From assembly GCF_017357245.1 (NCBI RefSeq), contig NZ_CP071616.1, positions 1 through 64,000 of the forward strand: a stretch of 64,000 nucleotides of DNA, read 5' to 3'. Source of the stretch: Rhizobium bangladeshense (GTDB lineage Bacteria > Pseudomonadota > Alphaproteobacteria > Rhizobiales > Rhizobiaceae). Positions 16,681 through 24,652 of this stretch are shown here, piece by piece (positions within the stretch are counted from its first letter, which is position 1; each line of letters opens with the position of its first letter). The position numbers and the translations under genes were made by a program. Under the pieces are notes generated by a model that had not been told where the DNA came from, searched no databases, and saw only the letters and a list, made by a program, of their open reading frames with translations.

Positions 16681-17535
16681 TCAGAGCTTGCCTTTCCACG
16701 GAACGAGGAAGACCTCGAGGAAGCGGACAGCGGCCGAAAAGGTGAAGGCTGAGATCGCGATGATGGCGATCCCGACGAAGACGACGTCGGTCGCCAGAAA
16801 CTGCGAGGCCGACATGATCATGAAGCCGATCCCGCGGGTGGAGGCGATCAGTTCGGCCGCAACCAGCGTGCTCCAGCCGACAGCGAGCGCGATGCGGATG
16901 CCGGTGAGGATCTCGGGCAGGGCCGAGGGCAGGACGATGTCCAGGAAGAGCTGCAGCCGGCTTGCCCCGAGCGAACGGGCGGCATTTACGCGCTCGATCG
17001 GCAACGAACGAACGCCAGCCTGAGCCGAGAGGCAGATCGGCGCGAACATCGCAAGCACGAGCAGCGTGATCTTCGACGTTTCTCCGATGCCGAGCCAGAT
17101 GATCATCAGCGGCAGGTAGGAGAGGGGCGGAAGCGGCCAGTAGAATTCGATCGGCGCGTCGAGCACGCCTTTTGCCCAGCGGTTAAGTCCCATGAGCAAG
17201 CCGAGCGGAATGCCGGCGGAGATGGCGATGAGGGCGGCAACCACGATGCGGAACAGGCTCGCAGAGACATGCTCGGAAAGCGATGCCCCCGCATAACCAT
17301 CGCGATAAATGACGCCGATCTGCGTCAGCACCTCGTCCGGGCGCGGCAGAAACAGATGCGGAACGAGGCCGAGCGCGGCGACGAACCACCACAGCAGCAA
17401 TATGGCGAGTGCCGTGGCGACGCTGATGGCCGCCGTCGACTTCTCGCCGGCGCCGAAGCCGGCCATCTTCACCAGCTTGACTTGGCGCTCCTCGCTATGT
17501 GCGGAAATCGGCGAAGCCTGTGTTACATCGCTCAT
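16681..17535 (-). CDS. tauC: Sulfonate/taurine ABC transporter permease
   Basis: An inner-membrane permease of the TauC/SsuC family, 284 residues with about six hydrophobic helices. The cytoplasmic EAA loop is [34 protein letters not shown] (about 184-217). Its start overlaps the ATPase stop (ATGA). It forms a three-gene importer with the ATPase and the receptor upstream. Taurine or another organosulfonate is the likely cargo, given the receptor and the sulfur cluster next door. Confidence 0.9.
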   Translation of the reverse strand: MSDVTQASPISAHSEERQVKLVKMAGFGAGEKSTAAISVATALAILLLWWFVAALGLVPHLFLPRPDEVLTQIGVIYRDGYAGASLSEHVSASLFRIVVAALIAISAGIPLGLLMGLNRWAKGVLDAPIEFYWPLPPLSYLPLMIIWLGIGETSKITLLVLAMFAPICLSAQAGVRSLPIERVNAARSLGASRLQLFLDIVLPSALPEILTGIRIALAVGWSTLVAAELIASTRGIGFMIMSASQFLATDVVFVGIAIIAISAFTFSAAVRFLEVFLVPWKGKL

Positions 17536-18320
17536 GCGACACTCCTCAAATCTTCGGTCCTGTGGAGAATGGCGCGGATGTCCTCGCGCAGCTCGGCAAA
17601 TTGCGGCGAGCTCTTGATCGCCCGGGCATCACCTGTTTCGGCGAAGCGGCTGATGAAATCGAGATCGAAGCGCGCTATGACGCGCCCCGGCCGAGGTGAC
17701 ATGACGAGCACCTGTGTGCCCAGGAACAGGGCCTCTTCGATCGAATGCGTGATGAAGAAGACCTTCTTTGCCGTCTTGTTCCAGACGGAAACCAGCAGTT
17801 CCTGCATCTGCTCACGGGTCAGGCTGTCGAGCGCGCCGAACGGCTCGTCCATCAGCAGGATATCGGGATTGGTCGCCAGAGCCCGCGCGATGCCGACGCG
17901 CTGGCGCATGCCGCCCGACAGCTCGTAGGGACAGGCGCCGGCGAACTCGTCGAGACCGACGAGCCGGAGCAATTCCAGGGCCTGCGATTGCCGCTCTTTT
18001 CGGTTTATGCCGGCAAATTTCAGGCCGAGCGCGACATTGTCGATGACTGACTTCCAAGGTAGCAGCGAGTCCTTCTGGAAGACGACGCCGCGATCAGCAC
18101 CCGGTCCTTCGACGCTGCGGCCATCGAGCGTTATCCGGCCGTCGGACAGCGGAAGAAAACCGGCAATCGCGTTGAGAAGGGTTGATTTGCCGCAGCCCGA
18201 GGCTCCGAGTGCGACGACGAAACCGCGTTCGGGAATATCGAAAGACACGCGATCGAGCGCATGAACGGCCCGCCCGTCGCGGGCGGCGAAGAAAACGCTG
18301 GCGTGGTCGACTTTCAGCAT
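17532..18320 (-). CDS. tauB: Sulfonate/taurine ABC transporter ATP-binding protein
   Basis: An ABC ATPase of 262 residues in the TauB/SsuB/NitD group. Visible motifs are Walker [13 protein letters not shown] (about 37-48), Q-loop [11 protein letters not shown], signature [15 protein letters not shown], Walker [13 protein letters not shown] and the H-loop [10 protein letters not shown]. It energises uptake through the adjacent permease. The gene lies 56 bp after the receptor gene; that gap holds a strong hairpin which may lower expression of this gene relative to the receptor. Confidence 0.92.
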   Translation of the reverse strand: MLKVDHASVFFAARDGRAVHALDRVSFDIPERGFVVALGASGCGKSTLLNAIAGFLPLSDGRITLDGRSVEGPGADRGVVFQKDSLLPWKSVIDNVALGLKFAGINRKERQSQALELLRLVGLDEFAGACPYELSGGMRQRVGIARALATNPDILLMDEPFGALDSLTREQMQELLVSVWNKTAKKVFFITHSIEEALFLGTQVLVMSPRPGRVIARFDLDFISRFAETGDARAIKSSPQFAELREDIRAILHRTEDLRSVA

Positions 18321-18338
18321 ATGGGAACTCGCAAGTTA

Positions 18339-18368
18339 GACGCCGGCGCGGCAAGCCACGCCGGCGTC
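18339..18368 (-). terminator. Intercistronic hairpin after tauA
   Basis: GACGCCGGCG (18339-18348) pairs perfectly with CGCCGGCGTC (18359-18368) around a 10-nt loop. It lies 8 bp after the receptor stop, before tauB. With no T run it is more likely an mRNA-stabilising or partial-termination element. Confidence 0.5.
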
Positions 18369-18376
18369 GGGGAGGA

Positions 18377-19390
18377 TCAGTTGCTGACGCCGGCGAGTGC
18401 GTCGGCGGTGACGAAGCTTCCGTAATTGTCCAGCACGCCGGACACCTTGCCCTGTTCCTTCAGGAAGGATGCCGTGTCCTTGAGGATCTTGCCGGCGCCC
18501 GCCCTTTCTCCACCGCCGAGCCAGGCGTCCGATGCCTGGACTTCGGGAGTGAGCAGCGTCAGGTTCTTCAAGGCGGAGGCCTGCTGCTCGGGCGTTCCGC
18601 CGAGAAGTTTTGCGAGCGATTTGGCGTTGTCGCTGTCGGGACCCCAGGCGGACTTGTCCGCCGCGAAGGACGCGTAGAATTTGGTGACGACCGAGGCGAA
18701 GCCCTTGAGGAATTCCGGATTGTCGGCGGCGAATTTGGACGTTGCAACCCAGGCCGAGAAGGTCGGCGCACCCTTGTCTGCCACGTCCTTGGACGTCACG
18801 AGGACTTTGCCGTTCTTCTTGAGTTCGGTCAGCGCCGGATCCCAGACGAAGCCGCCGTCGATATCGCCGCGGTTAAAGCTTGCGACGATCTCCGGCTGGG
18901 GGATTGCAAAGACCTGGACGTCCTTTTCCGTCAGGCCCAGCGATTTGATCAGCGCCAGCAGCTGATAGTGGTCGGTCGACACGGGCGCGGCGGCAAGCTT
19001 TTTGCCCTTCAGATCATTCAGGCTTTCGATGCCGGTGCCGTTGCGGACGACGAGAGCTTCGTCGATGCCCGAGATGGAGGCGAGGTAGAAGGCCTTGACC
19101 TCCAGTCCGCGTGATACCGCAGCCGCAAACGGGCTGGAGCCGACATAGCCGACCTGGACATCGCCCGAGGCGATGGCCGCAAAAATCTCGGCTCCCGAAT
19201 TGAACTTGCGGAAGTCGATCTCGTAACCGGTGGTCTTGGAAAATTCGCCATTGGCGATCGCGACCGAAGACGGCAGTGCATCGGTTTGATAGCCGACGAC
19301 GACCTTTTTATCCGCCGCCTCGGCGACAACAGCCGCTGCAAGAGTTCCGACGCCGACGGCGATCGCGGCAATCAACTTTCTGAAATTCAT
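18377..19390 (-). CDS. tauA: Taurine/sulfonate periplasmic binding protein
   Basis: A 337-residue receptor with a signal peptide (MNFRKLIAAIAVGVGTLAAAVVAEAA). The mature part begins KKVVVGYQTDALPSSVAIANG, the TauA/SsuA pattern, with SGDVQVGYVGSSPFAAAVSRG near 95-115 and GGFVWDPALTELKKNG near 180. It delivers taurine-type sulfonates to TauBC. First gene of the minus-strand operon; an AT-rich dyad lies about 93 bp upstream of its start. No alpha-ketoglutarate taurine dioxygenase gene is beside it, so the sulfonate must be handled elsewhere. Confidence 0.88.
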   Translation of the reverse strand: MNFRKLIAAIAVGVGTLAAAVVAEAADKKVVVGYQTDALPSSVAIANGEFSKTTGYEIDFRKFNSGAEIFAAIASGDVQVGYVGSSPFAAAVSRGLEVKAFYLASISGIDEALVVRNGTGIESLNDLKGKKLAAAPVSTDHYQLLALIKSLGLTEKDVQVFAIPQPEIVASFNRGDIDGGFVWDPALTELKKNGKVLVTSKDVADKGAPTFSAWVATSKFAADNPEFLKGFASVVTKFYASFAADKSAWGPDSDNAKSLAKLLGGTPEQQASALKNLTLLTPEVQASDAWLGGGERAGAGKILKDTASFLKEQGKVSGVLDNYGSFVTADALAGVSN

Positions 19391-19482
19391 CTCGAGCCCC
19401 TTTGTTCAGGGCCACATGCGGCCCTTGATCTCACCCTGAGAAGCGTAATGGTTGAGAATGGGCTAGCGGGAGAAATAACAAA

Positions 19483-19501
19483 CTATATTTATAGACTATA
19501 G
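19483..19501 (-). promoter_or_regulatory. AT-rich dyad upstream of tauA
   Basis: CTATA-N9-TATAG forms an inverted repeat and contains TAGACTATAG, a shorter relative of the GTAGACAATAG motif at 14372 and 4541. It could be a LysR-type site for sulfur control of tauABC, or the promoter core. Confidence 0.35.
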
Positions 19502-19592
19502 AGACATTTGTTTCCGCGATTCTGCCGCTTGCGCGGGTGGGGGAACGAGTGAGCGGCAAGAGCGAAGGTGACGGACCCTCAGGGAGAATGCA

Positions 19593-20963
19593 TTGATATA
19601 CGATGTTGTCGTGGTCGGTTCCGGTTTTTCGGCGATAGCCGTGACCTGCAATCTCATCGAGCAACTCCCAGCTTCGGCGACGGTTGCCGTCGTTGGCGAC
19701 GACCCCGGCTTCGGCCGCGGGACGGCGTACCGGACAGAACTCTATCTCCACCGTCTCAACGTGCCTGCGGGCCGAATGAGCCTGATGCCGCATCGGCCCG
19801 ACGACTTTGTCGACTGGCTGAAAAATCGCGGGCGGCGGCTGCAGTCCGGTGATTTCGCCTCGCGCAGCGATTACGGTCTTTATGTAAGGGATACGCTCGC
19901 GCAGCTGCTTCGAAGGCGCGACGGCCGCTGCCGGGTTGATTTCATCCGGGCCAAAGCTGCGGGATGCGTGGAACGTTACGCCAGCACTTTATCCTTCCAT
20001 CTCGGCAATGGTGGCGAGATCGCCGGAAAGAACGTCGTGCTCTGCCTTGGCGTCGGCAACGCCAACCTGCCGGTCGAGCCAACAGGCGTGCCACTGCCGA
20101 TGCGGTCGCGGATCATCGAGAACCCCTGGCGGCTCTCCTGGCTGAGACGCGTCGCATCGTCCGATACGGTTTGCATCCTTGGTTCCGGCCTGACGATGAT
20201 CGATCAGGTTCTCGCGCTGCGTGCTCACGGCCATCGAGGCAGGATCGATGTGCTTTCGCGCCGCGGGCTCGCGCCGCTCGGGCACGCGAGGAGGCCGCCT
20301 TCGCCGCTGCCGATCGACGTTGCGTCACTCCCCGACACGGTCAGCGGCATATTGAAGAGCTTGCGGGAAAAGAGCGGGTTGGTCGACGACTGGCGAAGCG
20401 TGATGGATGGCCTGAGGCCTGTCACTCAGACTCTCTGGCAACGGCTTTCCGACATGGAGCGGGCTCGGTTCCTCAGGCATGCGCTTCCCTGGTGGAACAT
20501 CCATCGTCACCGCGTCGCGCCTGACGTGTTCGACAGCTTCGACAAACTTGTCTCTGAAGGAACCGTGCGCTTCCATGCAGGCTTCCTGCAATCGCTCGGG
20601 GCCGAGGAGGGCAGGCTCGTTGCCGGATACAGGGTCAGGGCGACACCTGAGATCGCTGAGATCAGGCCGGATTGGCTGGTCAACTGTACGGGAATGGAGC
20701 GCGCAGGGATCAGCCATTCACCGCTTTTGAAGGAAATGCGCCGATTTCAGCTGATCGCCGCCGATCCTCTCGGTCTCGGAATCCAGGTGGATGCCGCTTC
20801 CGAGGTGATAGCCCCCTCCCGGATCTCGCCTGCCCGGCTGTTTGCCGTCGGCGCCTTGACGGCGGGGCAGTTCTGGGAAATTACCGCCGTCCCCGACATT
20901 CGGGTGCAGGCCAAGGCCGTAGTCGAAGCAATCGTTGCGCAGCGGCCGGCGCCCGAGGCATAG
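19593..20963 (+). CDS. FAD/NAD(P)-binding protein (NAD_binding_9 type)
   Basis: A 456-residue flavoprotein. The N-terminal dinucleotide fold is IYDVVVVGSGFSAIAVTCNLI, then GFGRGTAYRTELYLHRLNVPAGRMSLMP (about 46-73), characteristic of the NAD_binding_9 family (YdhS-like). A second Rossmann signature, VCILGSGLTMIDQVLAL, appears near 190. The start is TTG 19593 with AGGGAGA seven bases upstream; no ATG fits in frame. It stands alone, divergent from tauABC across about 200 bp, so it may share regulation with sulfonate uptake. The reaction is unknown. Confidence 0.8.
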   Translation: MIYDVVVVGSGFSAIAVTCNLIEQLPASATVAVVGDDPGFGRGTAYRTELYLHRLNVPAGRMSLMPHRPDDFVDWLKNRGRRLQSGDFASRSDYGLYVRDTLAQLLRRRDGRCRVDFIRAKAAGCVERYASTLSFHLGNGGEIAGKNVVLCLGVGNANLPVEPTGVPLPMRSRIIENPWRLSWLRRVASSDTVCILGSGLTMIDQVLALRAHGHRGRIDVLSRRGLAPLGHARRPPSPLPIDVASLPDTVSGILKSLREKSGLVDDWRSVMDGLRPVTQTLWQRLSDMERARFLRHALPWWNIHRHRVAPDVFDSFDKLVSEGTVRFHAGFLQSLGAEEGRLVAGYRVRATPEIAEIRPDWLVNCTGMERAGISHSPLLKEMRRFQLIAADPLGLGIQVDAASEVIAPSRISPARLFAVGALTAGQFWEITAVPDIRVQAKAVVEAIVAQRPAPEA

Positions 20964-21028
20964 ACTTGTCGATCCCCAGGGCCGGTTCGGTGCTTGTTGA
21001 ATTGCCGGCCGCCGCCAGCTACAGTGTC

Positions 21029-21043
21029 TGGTACGCCATAATA
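21029..21043 (+). promoter_or_regulatory. GntR operator copy 1 (upstream of the regulator gene)
   Basis: TGGTACGCCATAATA, 68 bp before the GntR start. It matches the TGGTAYRCCATAATA consensus found twice more downstream; TGGTA-TACCA-type dyads are usual for FCD-type GntR proteins. Autoregulation is inferred. Confidence 0.65.
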
Positions 21044-21111
21044 CGATTCTTGAATTCGACTGCCGCGGCGAGCCTTGAGCATGCGAAGTCGGTCCAACAC
21101 TGAGGTGCAGA

Positions 21112-21807
21112 ATGAGCGGTGCTTTGAAGGACGCAGCAATCAGGGTCGAGCGTCCCGCAAAGACATTGCGGGAACTGGCACTCGACAAAGTCCGCGAAGC
21201 CATCGTTAACGGGTATTTCCGTCCCGGAGATCGTCTCGTCGAGCGCGACCTCTGCGCTCAGCTCGGTGTCAGCCGGACCGTTGTGCGCGAGGTTCTGAGG
21301 CATCTAGAATCGGAAGGGCTGGTCGCCAATTTGCCGAACAAGGGGCCGATCGTTGCACAGCTCGACATCGAGGAAGCCAAGCAGATCTATGAGATCCGCG
21401 GTGCGCTCGAGGGCATGGCGGCGCGGCTATGCGCGGAACGCAGCAGCCCCGAAATCGTCGCCGCACTGGAAGAATCGCTGGCGGGCATCCGCAACAGCTA
21501 CCGCGACAATGATATGGCGGCTGTGCTGGCGAACACGTCTTCCTTCTATCAGACGCTGTTCACAATGGTCGACAGGCACGTCGCCTGGGGTGTCGTCAAC
21601 CTCCTAACCGTGCGCATAAACCACTTGCGGTCGATGACGATCAAGACGGAAGGGCGCGGCGTCGAGGGACCGGCGCAGATGTCGAAGATCGTCGACGCCA
21701 TCCGCCGCGGCGACGGCGAGGGCGCCTATCGGGCGGCGATGGATCATGTCGCCGCCGCCAGTGCGATTGCTGAAGCAGTGTTGTCGGCGAAGAAGCCTGC
21801 CGAATAA
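21112..21807 (+). CDS. GntR-family transcriptional regulator (FCD domain)
   Basis: A 231-residue regulator. The winged helix is at about 15-80 (LRELALDKVREAIVNGYFRPGDRLVERDLCAQLGVSRTVVREVLRHLESEGLV). The C-terminal FCD effector domain starts at IYEIRGALEGMAARLCAE (about 88) and has metal- or ligand-binding helices up to YRAAMDHV. These proteins usually respond to small organic acids. Three matching 15-bp dyads surround the gene and lie in front of the next operon, so it probably represses both itself and the catabolic operon starting at 22257. Confidence 0.92.
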   Translation: MSGALKDAAIRVERPAKTLRELALDKVREAIVNGYFRPGDRLVERDLCAQLGVSRTVVREVLRHLESEGLVANLPNKGPIVAQLDIEEAKQIYEIRGALEGMAARLCAERSSPEIVAALEESLAGIRNSYRDNDMAAVLANTSSFYQTLFTMVDRHVAWGVVNLLTVRINHLRSMTIKTEGRGVEGPAQMSKIVDAIRRGDGEGAYRAAMDHVAAASAIAEAVLSAKKPAE

Positions 21808-21922
21808 GGCCAAGTAGTCGCCGCCGCTTCCATTGGTGCCATCAATCACCCATCATCATGCCAATCACGATTCCGGTAAGTCGGCACTGCCCCGGCTTGA
21901 CATACGAGTTTGTGCGATGTGA

Positions 21923-21937
21923 TGGTATGCCATAATA
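21923..21937 (+). promoter_or_regulatory. GntR operator copy 2
   Basis: TGGTATGCCATAATA in the 449-bp gap between the regulator and the catabolic operon, 295 bp upstream of copy 3. It may serve DNA looping or a distal promoter. Apart from the operators and a parS-like palindrome I see no gene in this gap. Confidence 0.62.
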
Positions 21938-22020
21938 AATAATATCAAAGGGGACATTTGTCAGAGCCTGGATCGTCCTGCCTCGGGTTCGTTGCGCCCG
22001 CGGGCGGGGCATTTGCAGGC

Positions 22021-22036
22021 TTTGTCAGCTGACAAC
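22021..22036. promoter_or_regulatory. Second parS-like palindrome
   Basis: TTTGTCAGCTGACAAC shares the 14-bp core TTGTCAGCTGACAA with the site beside repB at 2218 and has the consensus AAC at its right end. It lies in an intergenic region 20 kb from rep, so RepB could bind here too. Confidence 0.5.
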
Positions 22037-22215
22037 AGTTGACGGAAATGAAGAGACTATTCCGGCTGGCTGAAGGTGTTCCGTGGGCAGCTTGGAAATG
22101 GGGACGTGGGTTACTCGGCGATCAATGTGGTGCCGGCGGAATCAATAACGTGTTGTTTTATAATGGAATTTATAAGATCGCCCTCGATCGCGTGACGAAC
22201 TTGACTCTGCGATAA

Positions 22216-22232
22216 TATGGTATACCATAATA
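22216..22232 (+). promoter_or_regulatory. GntR operator copy 3 (operon promoter)
   Basis: TATGGTATACCATA is a perfect 14-bp palindrome, extended to TGGTATACCATAATA. It ends 24 bp before the first gene of the catabolic operon, the right place for a repressor to block the promoter. Most symmetric of the three copies. Confidence 0.7.
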
Positions 22233-22256
22233 CTAACAATCGATCGAGGTATTCAG

Positions 22257-22859
22257 ATGGGCATTCAAATTCGCAAGACCGGACTGCAGATCGAAACGAC
22301 ATTGATCGAGGGCGGCAAGGCCGCGGCCGTACCGTTGAAGCTCTTTTCCGCCTATGCTGTCGTAAACAACCCCTGGGCAGGGCGCGGTTTCGTCGAAGAC
22401 CTCAAGCCGGAAATCCATGCGGGCGCTCCCGTTCTCGGTGAGTTGCTCACCAAGATGATCATTGACGCCGTCGGATCCGGCGATGCCGTCGAAGCTTACG
22501 GAAAGTCCGCCGTCGTTGGTCTGGACGGCGAGATCGAGCACGCATCCGCGCTCATCCACACACTGCGCTTCGGCAACTTCTATCGCCAGGCCGTCGGCGC
22601 CAAGTCGTATCTCGCCTTCTGCAATACGCGCGGCCCTGCCAATGCGCCGATCATGATCCCTCTGATGGACAAGAACGATGAAGGCCGCCGCTCGCACTAC
22701 CTGACCATTCAGACCTCGATCCCCGACGCGCCTGCTGCCGATGAGATCGTCGTGGCTCTTGGCGCTTCGGTCGGCGGGCGTCCTCATCATCGTATCGGCG
22801 ATCGCTACCAGGATCTCAAGGACCTGGGGCAGGACGTTGCCAATCCTGCGGGCGTTTGA
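22257..22859 (+). CDS. Amino acid synthesis family protein (DUF1185)
   Basis: A 200-residue protein of the AA_synth/DUF1185 family, whose biochemical role is not established. Typical segments are NPWAGRGFVEDLKPEI (about 38-53), AYGKSAVVGLDGEIEHASALIHTLRFGNFYRQAV (about 81-114) and PIMIPLMDKNDEGRRSHYLTIQTSIPDAP. It is the first gene after GntR operator copy 3 and begins a same-strand operon to 32865. Relatives often sit beside luciferase-like monooxygenases, from memory, so a helper or hydrolase role in that oxidation is possible. Confidence 0.85.
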   Translation: MGIQIRKTGLQIETTLIEGGKAAAVPLKLFSAYAVVNNPWAGRGFVEDLKPEIHAGAPVLGELLTKMIIDAVGSGDAVEAYGKSAVVGLDGEIEHASALIHTLRFGNFYRQAVGAKSYLAFCNTRGPANAPIMIPLMDKNDEGRRSHYLTIQTSIPDAPAADEIVVALGASVGGRPHHRIGDRYQDLKDLGQDVANPAGV

Positions 22860-22874
22860 GGGAGCGGCGCTCAG

Positions 22875-23720
22875 ATGCTGACAGCCGGATCGACCACACG
22901 CACCGCTGCAGCAACGAAGGCCGCCGGTGCCTTGTCGCGAAAGAAGACGGCAGGCGGAACGGCCTATCACGAGGCTGGTAGCGGTGAGCCGCTGGTTCTC
23001 ATTCACGGTGTCGGCATGCGGCTCGAAGCCTGGACTCCGCAGATTGCATTTCTGTCGGCGGGTCACCGCGTCATCGCCGTCGACATGCCGGGACACGGCG
23101 AGAGCGCAAAGCTGCCGGCGGGCAGCCGGCTCGAGGAATTCGTCGCCTGGTTCGGCCGCTTTCTCGACGAGATGGAAATCGAAACCGCAAATGTCGCGGG
23201 GCACTCGATGGGCGCGTTGGTCTCGGGAGGGGCGGCGGCGACCTTTGGCAAGCGTATCAGCCGTGTCGCTTACCTGAACGGTGTCTATCGCCGTGACCCG
23301 GAAGCCAAGGCCGCCGTCCTCGCGCGGGCTGCGGCCATTCCGGTCACGGGTGTCGACAAGGAAGGTCCCTTGGCCCGCTGGTTCGGCGATGACGCGGACA
23401 GCACCGTTGCGCGTGAATTGACACGAGAATGGCTGAACCTCGTTGATCCCCAAGGCTATGCCGTCGCCTACGCCGCCTTTGCGGGAGGGGACGAGACCTA
23501 TGCAGACGGCTGGAAGGACGTGGCTGGTCCGGCGCTGTTTCTGACGGGATCCGACGATCCGAACTCGACGCCCCTGATGGCAACGCAGATGGCGGCGCTT
23601 GCGGGCCGAGGCTACGCCCGTATCGTCGAAGGCCATCGTCACATGGTGAACCTGACCGCGCCTGAAATCGTCAATTCGCTGCTCGCCGAGTGGCTGTCGT
23701 TCGGGGAGGATGAACGATGA
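22875..23720 (+). CDS. Alpha/beta hydrolase
   Basis: A 281-residue alpha/beta-fold hydrolase. The oxyanion region is LVLIHGVGMRLEAW (about 40-53), the nucleophile elbow VAGHSMGA (Ser about 111), the acid in TGSDDPNSTP (about 225-233) and the histidine in VEGHRHMVNL (about 251-260). The first 30 residues are low-complexity and Ala/Thr-rich. In this operon it is the candidate to hydrolyse the product of flavin-dependent oxidation (enamine, amide or lactone). Its stop overlaps the flavin reductase start (ATGA). Confidence 0.88.
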   Translation: MLTAGSTTRTAAATKAAGALSRKKTAGGTAYHEAGSGEPLVLIHGVGMRLEAWTPQIAFLSAGHRVIAVDMPGHGESAKLPAGSRLEEFVAWFGRFLDEMEIETANVAGHSMGALVSGGAAATFGKRISRVAYLNGVYRRDPEAKAAVLARAAAIPVTGVDKEGPLARWFGDDADSTVARELTREWLNLVDPQGYAVAYAAFAGGDETYADGWKDVAGPALFLTGSDDPNSTPLMATQMAALAGRGYARIVEGHRHMVNLTAPEIVNSLLAEWLSFGEDER

Positions 23721-24652
23721 CAATCCAGACTGTCGACCCAAGGGCCTTGCGTGATGCATTCGGCGCTTTTCCCACAGGCGTGACCGTCGTCACCGCCTGC
23801 GATGGCGACGGAAATCCGATCGGCTTCACGGCTAACTCCTTCACCTCGGTTTCCCTCAATCCGCCATTGCTGCTTGTCTGCCTCGCCAAGACGTCGCGCA
23901 ATTTCGCCATCATGACCGGCGCGCAGCATTTTGCGATCAACGTGCTGTCGGAAACGCAGAAGGACGTCTCGAACACCTTCGCGCGGCCGGTCGAAGACAG
24001 GTTTGCGGCGGTCGAGTGGAGCAAGGGATCAGCTGGCTGCCCGATCTTTTCGGACGTGGCGGCCTGGTTCGAATGCGCGATGGAAGAGGTCATCGAGGCC
24101 GGCGACCACGTCATTCTGTTGGGACGCATCGAAGCTTTCGACAATAGCGGCCGCAATGGTCTCGGCTATGCTCGTGGCGGCTATTTCACGCCGACGCTCG
24201 CAAGCAAAGCGGTTTCCGCTGCAGCCGAAGGCAATATCGAACTTGCGGCCGTCGTCGAACGCCGCGGAGAGGTTCTGCTCCTCGGCGTGGACGTGCTCGC
24301 TCTGCCGAGCATTGACGCTCATGACGGCAACCCGACCGAGGCGCTGGGAAAATACCTGGAGTCGCTGACCGGGCTGAAGATCAGCATCGGCTTTCTCTAC
24401 TCGGTTTACGAGGGCAAGAGCGACGGCAAGCAGCACATCGTCTACCTCGCTGTCGCAGGCGATGGGGAGCCCGCCAGCGGCCGGTTTGTGAAACCCGACG
24501 CTTTGTCGGGCGCTCAATTCAAGACCAGCTCGACCGCCGATATCGTCAACCGTTTCGCGATGGAAAGTTCTATCGGCAATTTCGGCGTCTATTTCGGTGA
24601 CGAGACCGGCGGCACCGTCCACCCCATTCCGGCCAAGGGTGCAAAAGCATGA
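23717..24652 (+). CDS. Flavin reductase with unusual C-terminal domain
   Basis: Residues 1-165 are a DIM6/NTAB-type flavin reductase: FGAFPTGVTVVTACDGDGNPIGFTANSFTSVSLNPPLLLVCL near the start, and GDHVILLGRIEAF near 130. It would supply reduced flavin to the luciferase-like enzyme encoded next. The protein is 311 residues, nearly twice the usual size. The extra C-terminal part (about 175-311: AAVVERRGEVLLL, then EALGKYLESLTGLKISIGFLYSVYEG) resembles a Nudix-type alpha/beta fold whose Nudix box lacks the catalytic glutamates. It is coupled to both neighbours by ATGA overlaps. Confidence 0.85.
   Translation: MTIQTVDPRALRDAFGAFPTGVTVVTACDGDGNPIGFTANSFTSVSLNPPLLLVCLAKTSRNFAIMTGAQHFAINVLSETQKDVSNTFARPVEDRFAAVEWSKGSAGCPIFSDVAAWFECAMEEVIEAGDHVILLGRIEAFDNSGRNGLGYARGGYFTPTLASKAVSAAAEGNIELAAVVERRGEVLLLGVDVLALPSIDAHDGNPTEALGKYLESLTGLKISIGFLYSVYEGKSDGKQHIVYLAVAGDGEPASGRFVKPDALSGAQFKTSSTADIVNRFAMESSIGNFGVYFGDETGGTVHPIPAKGAKA

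Noticed and set aside
22233..23759. Open frame of 508 codons on the minus strand
   Set aside because: Antisense to the DUF1185 and alpha/beta-hydrolase genes, which have family motifs, operator and ribosome sites. No motif in the antisense product.
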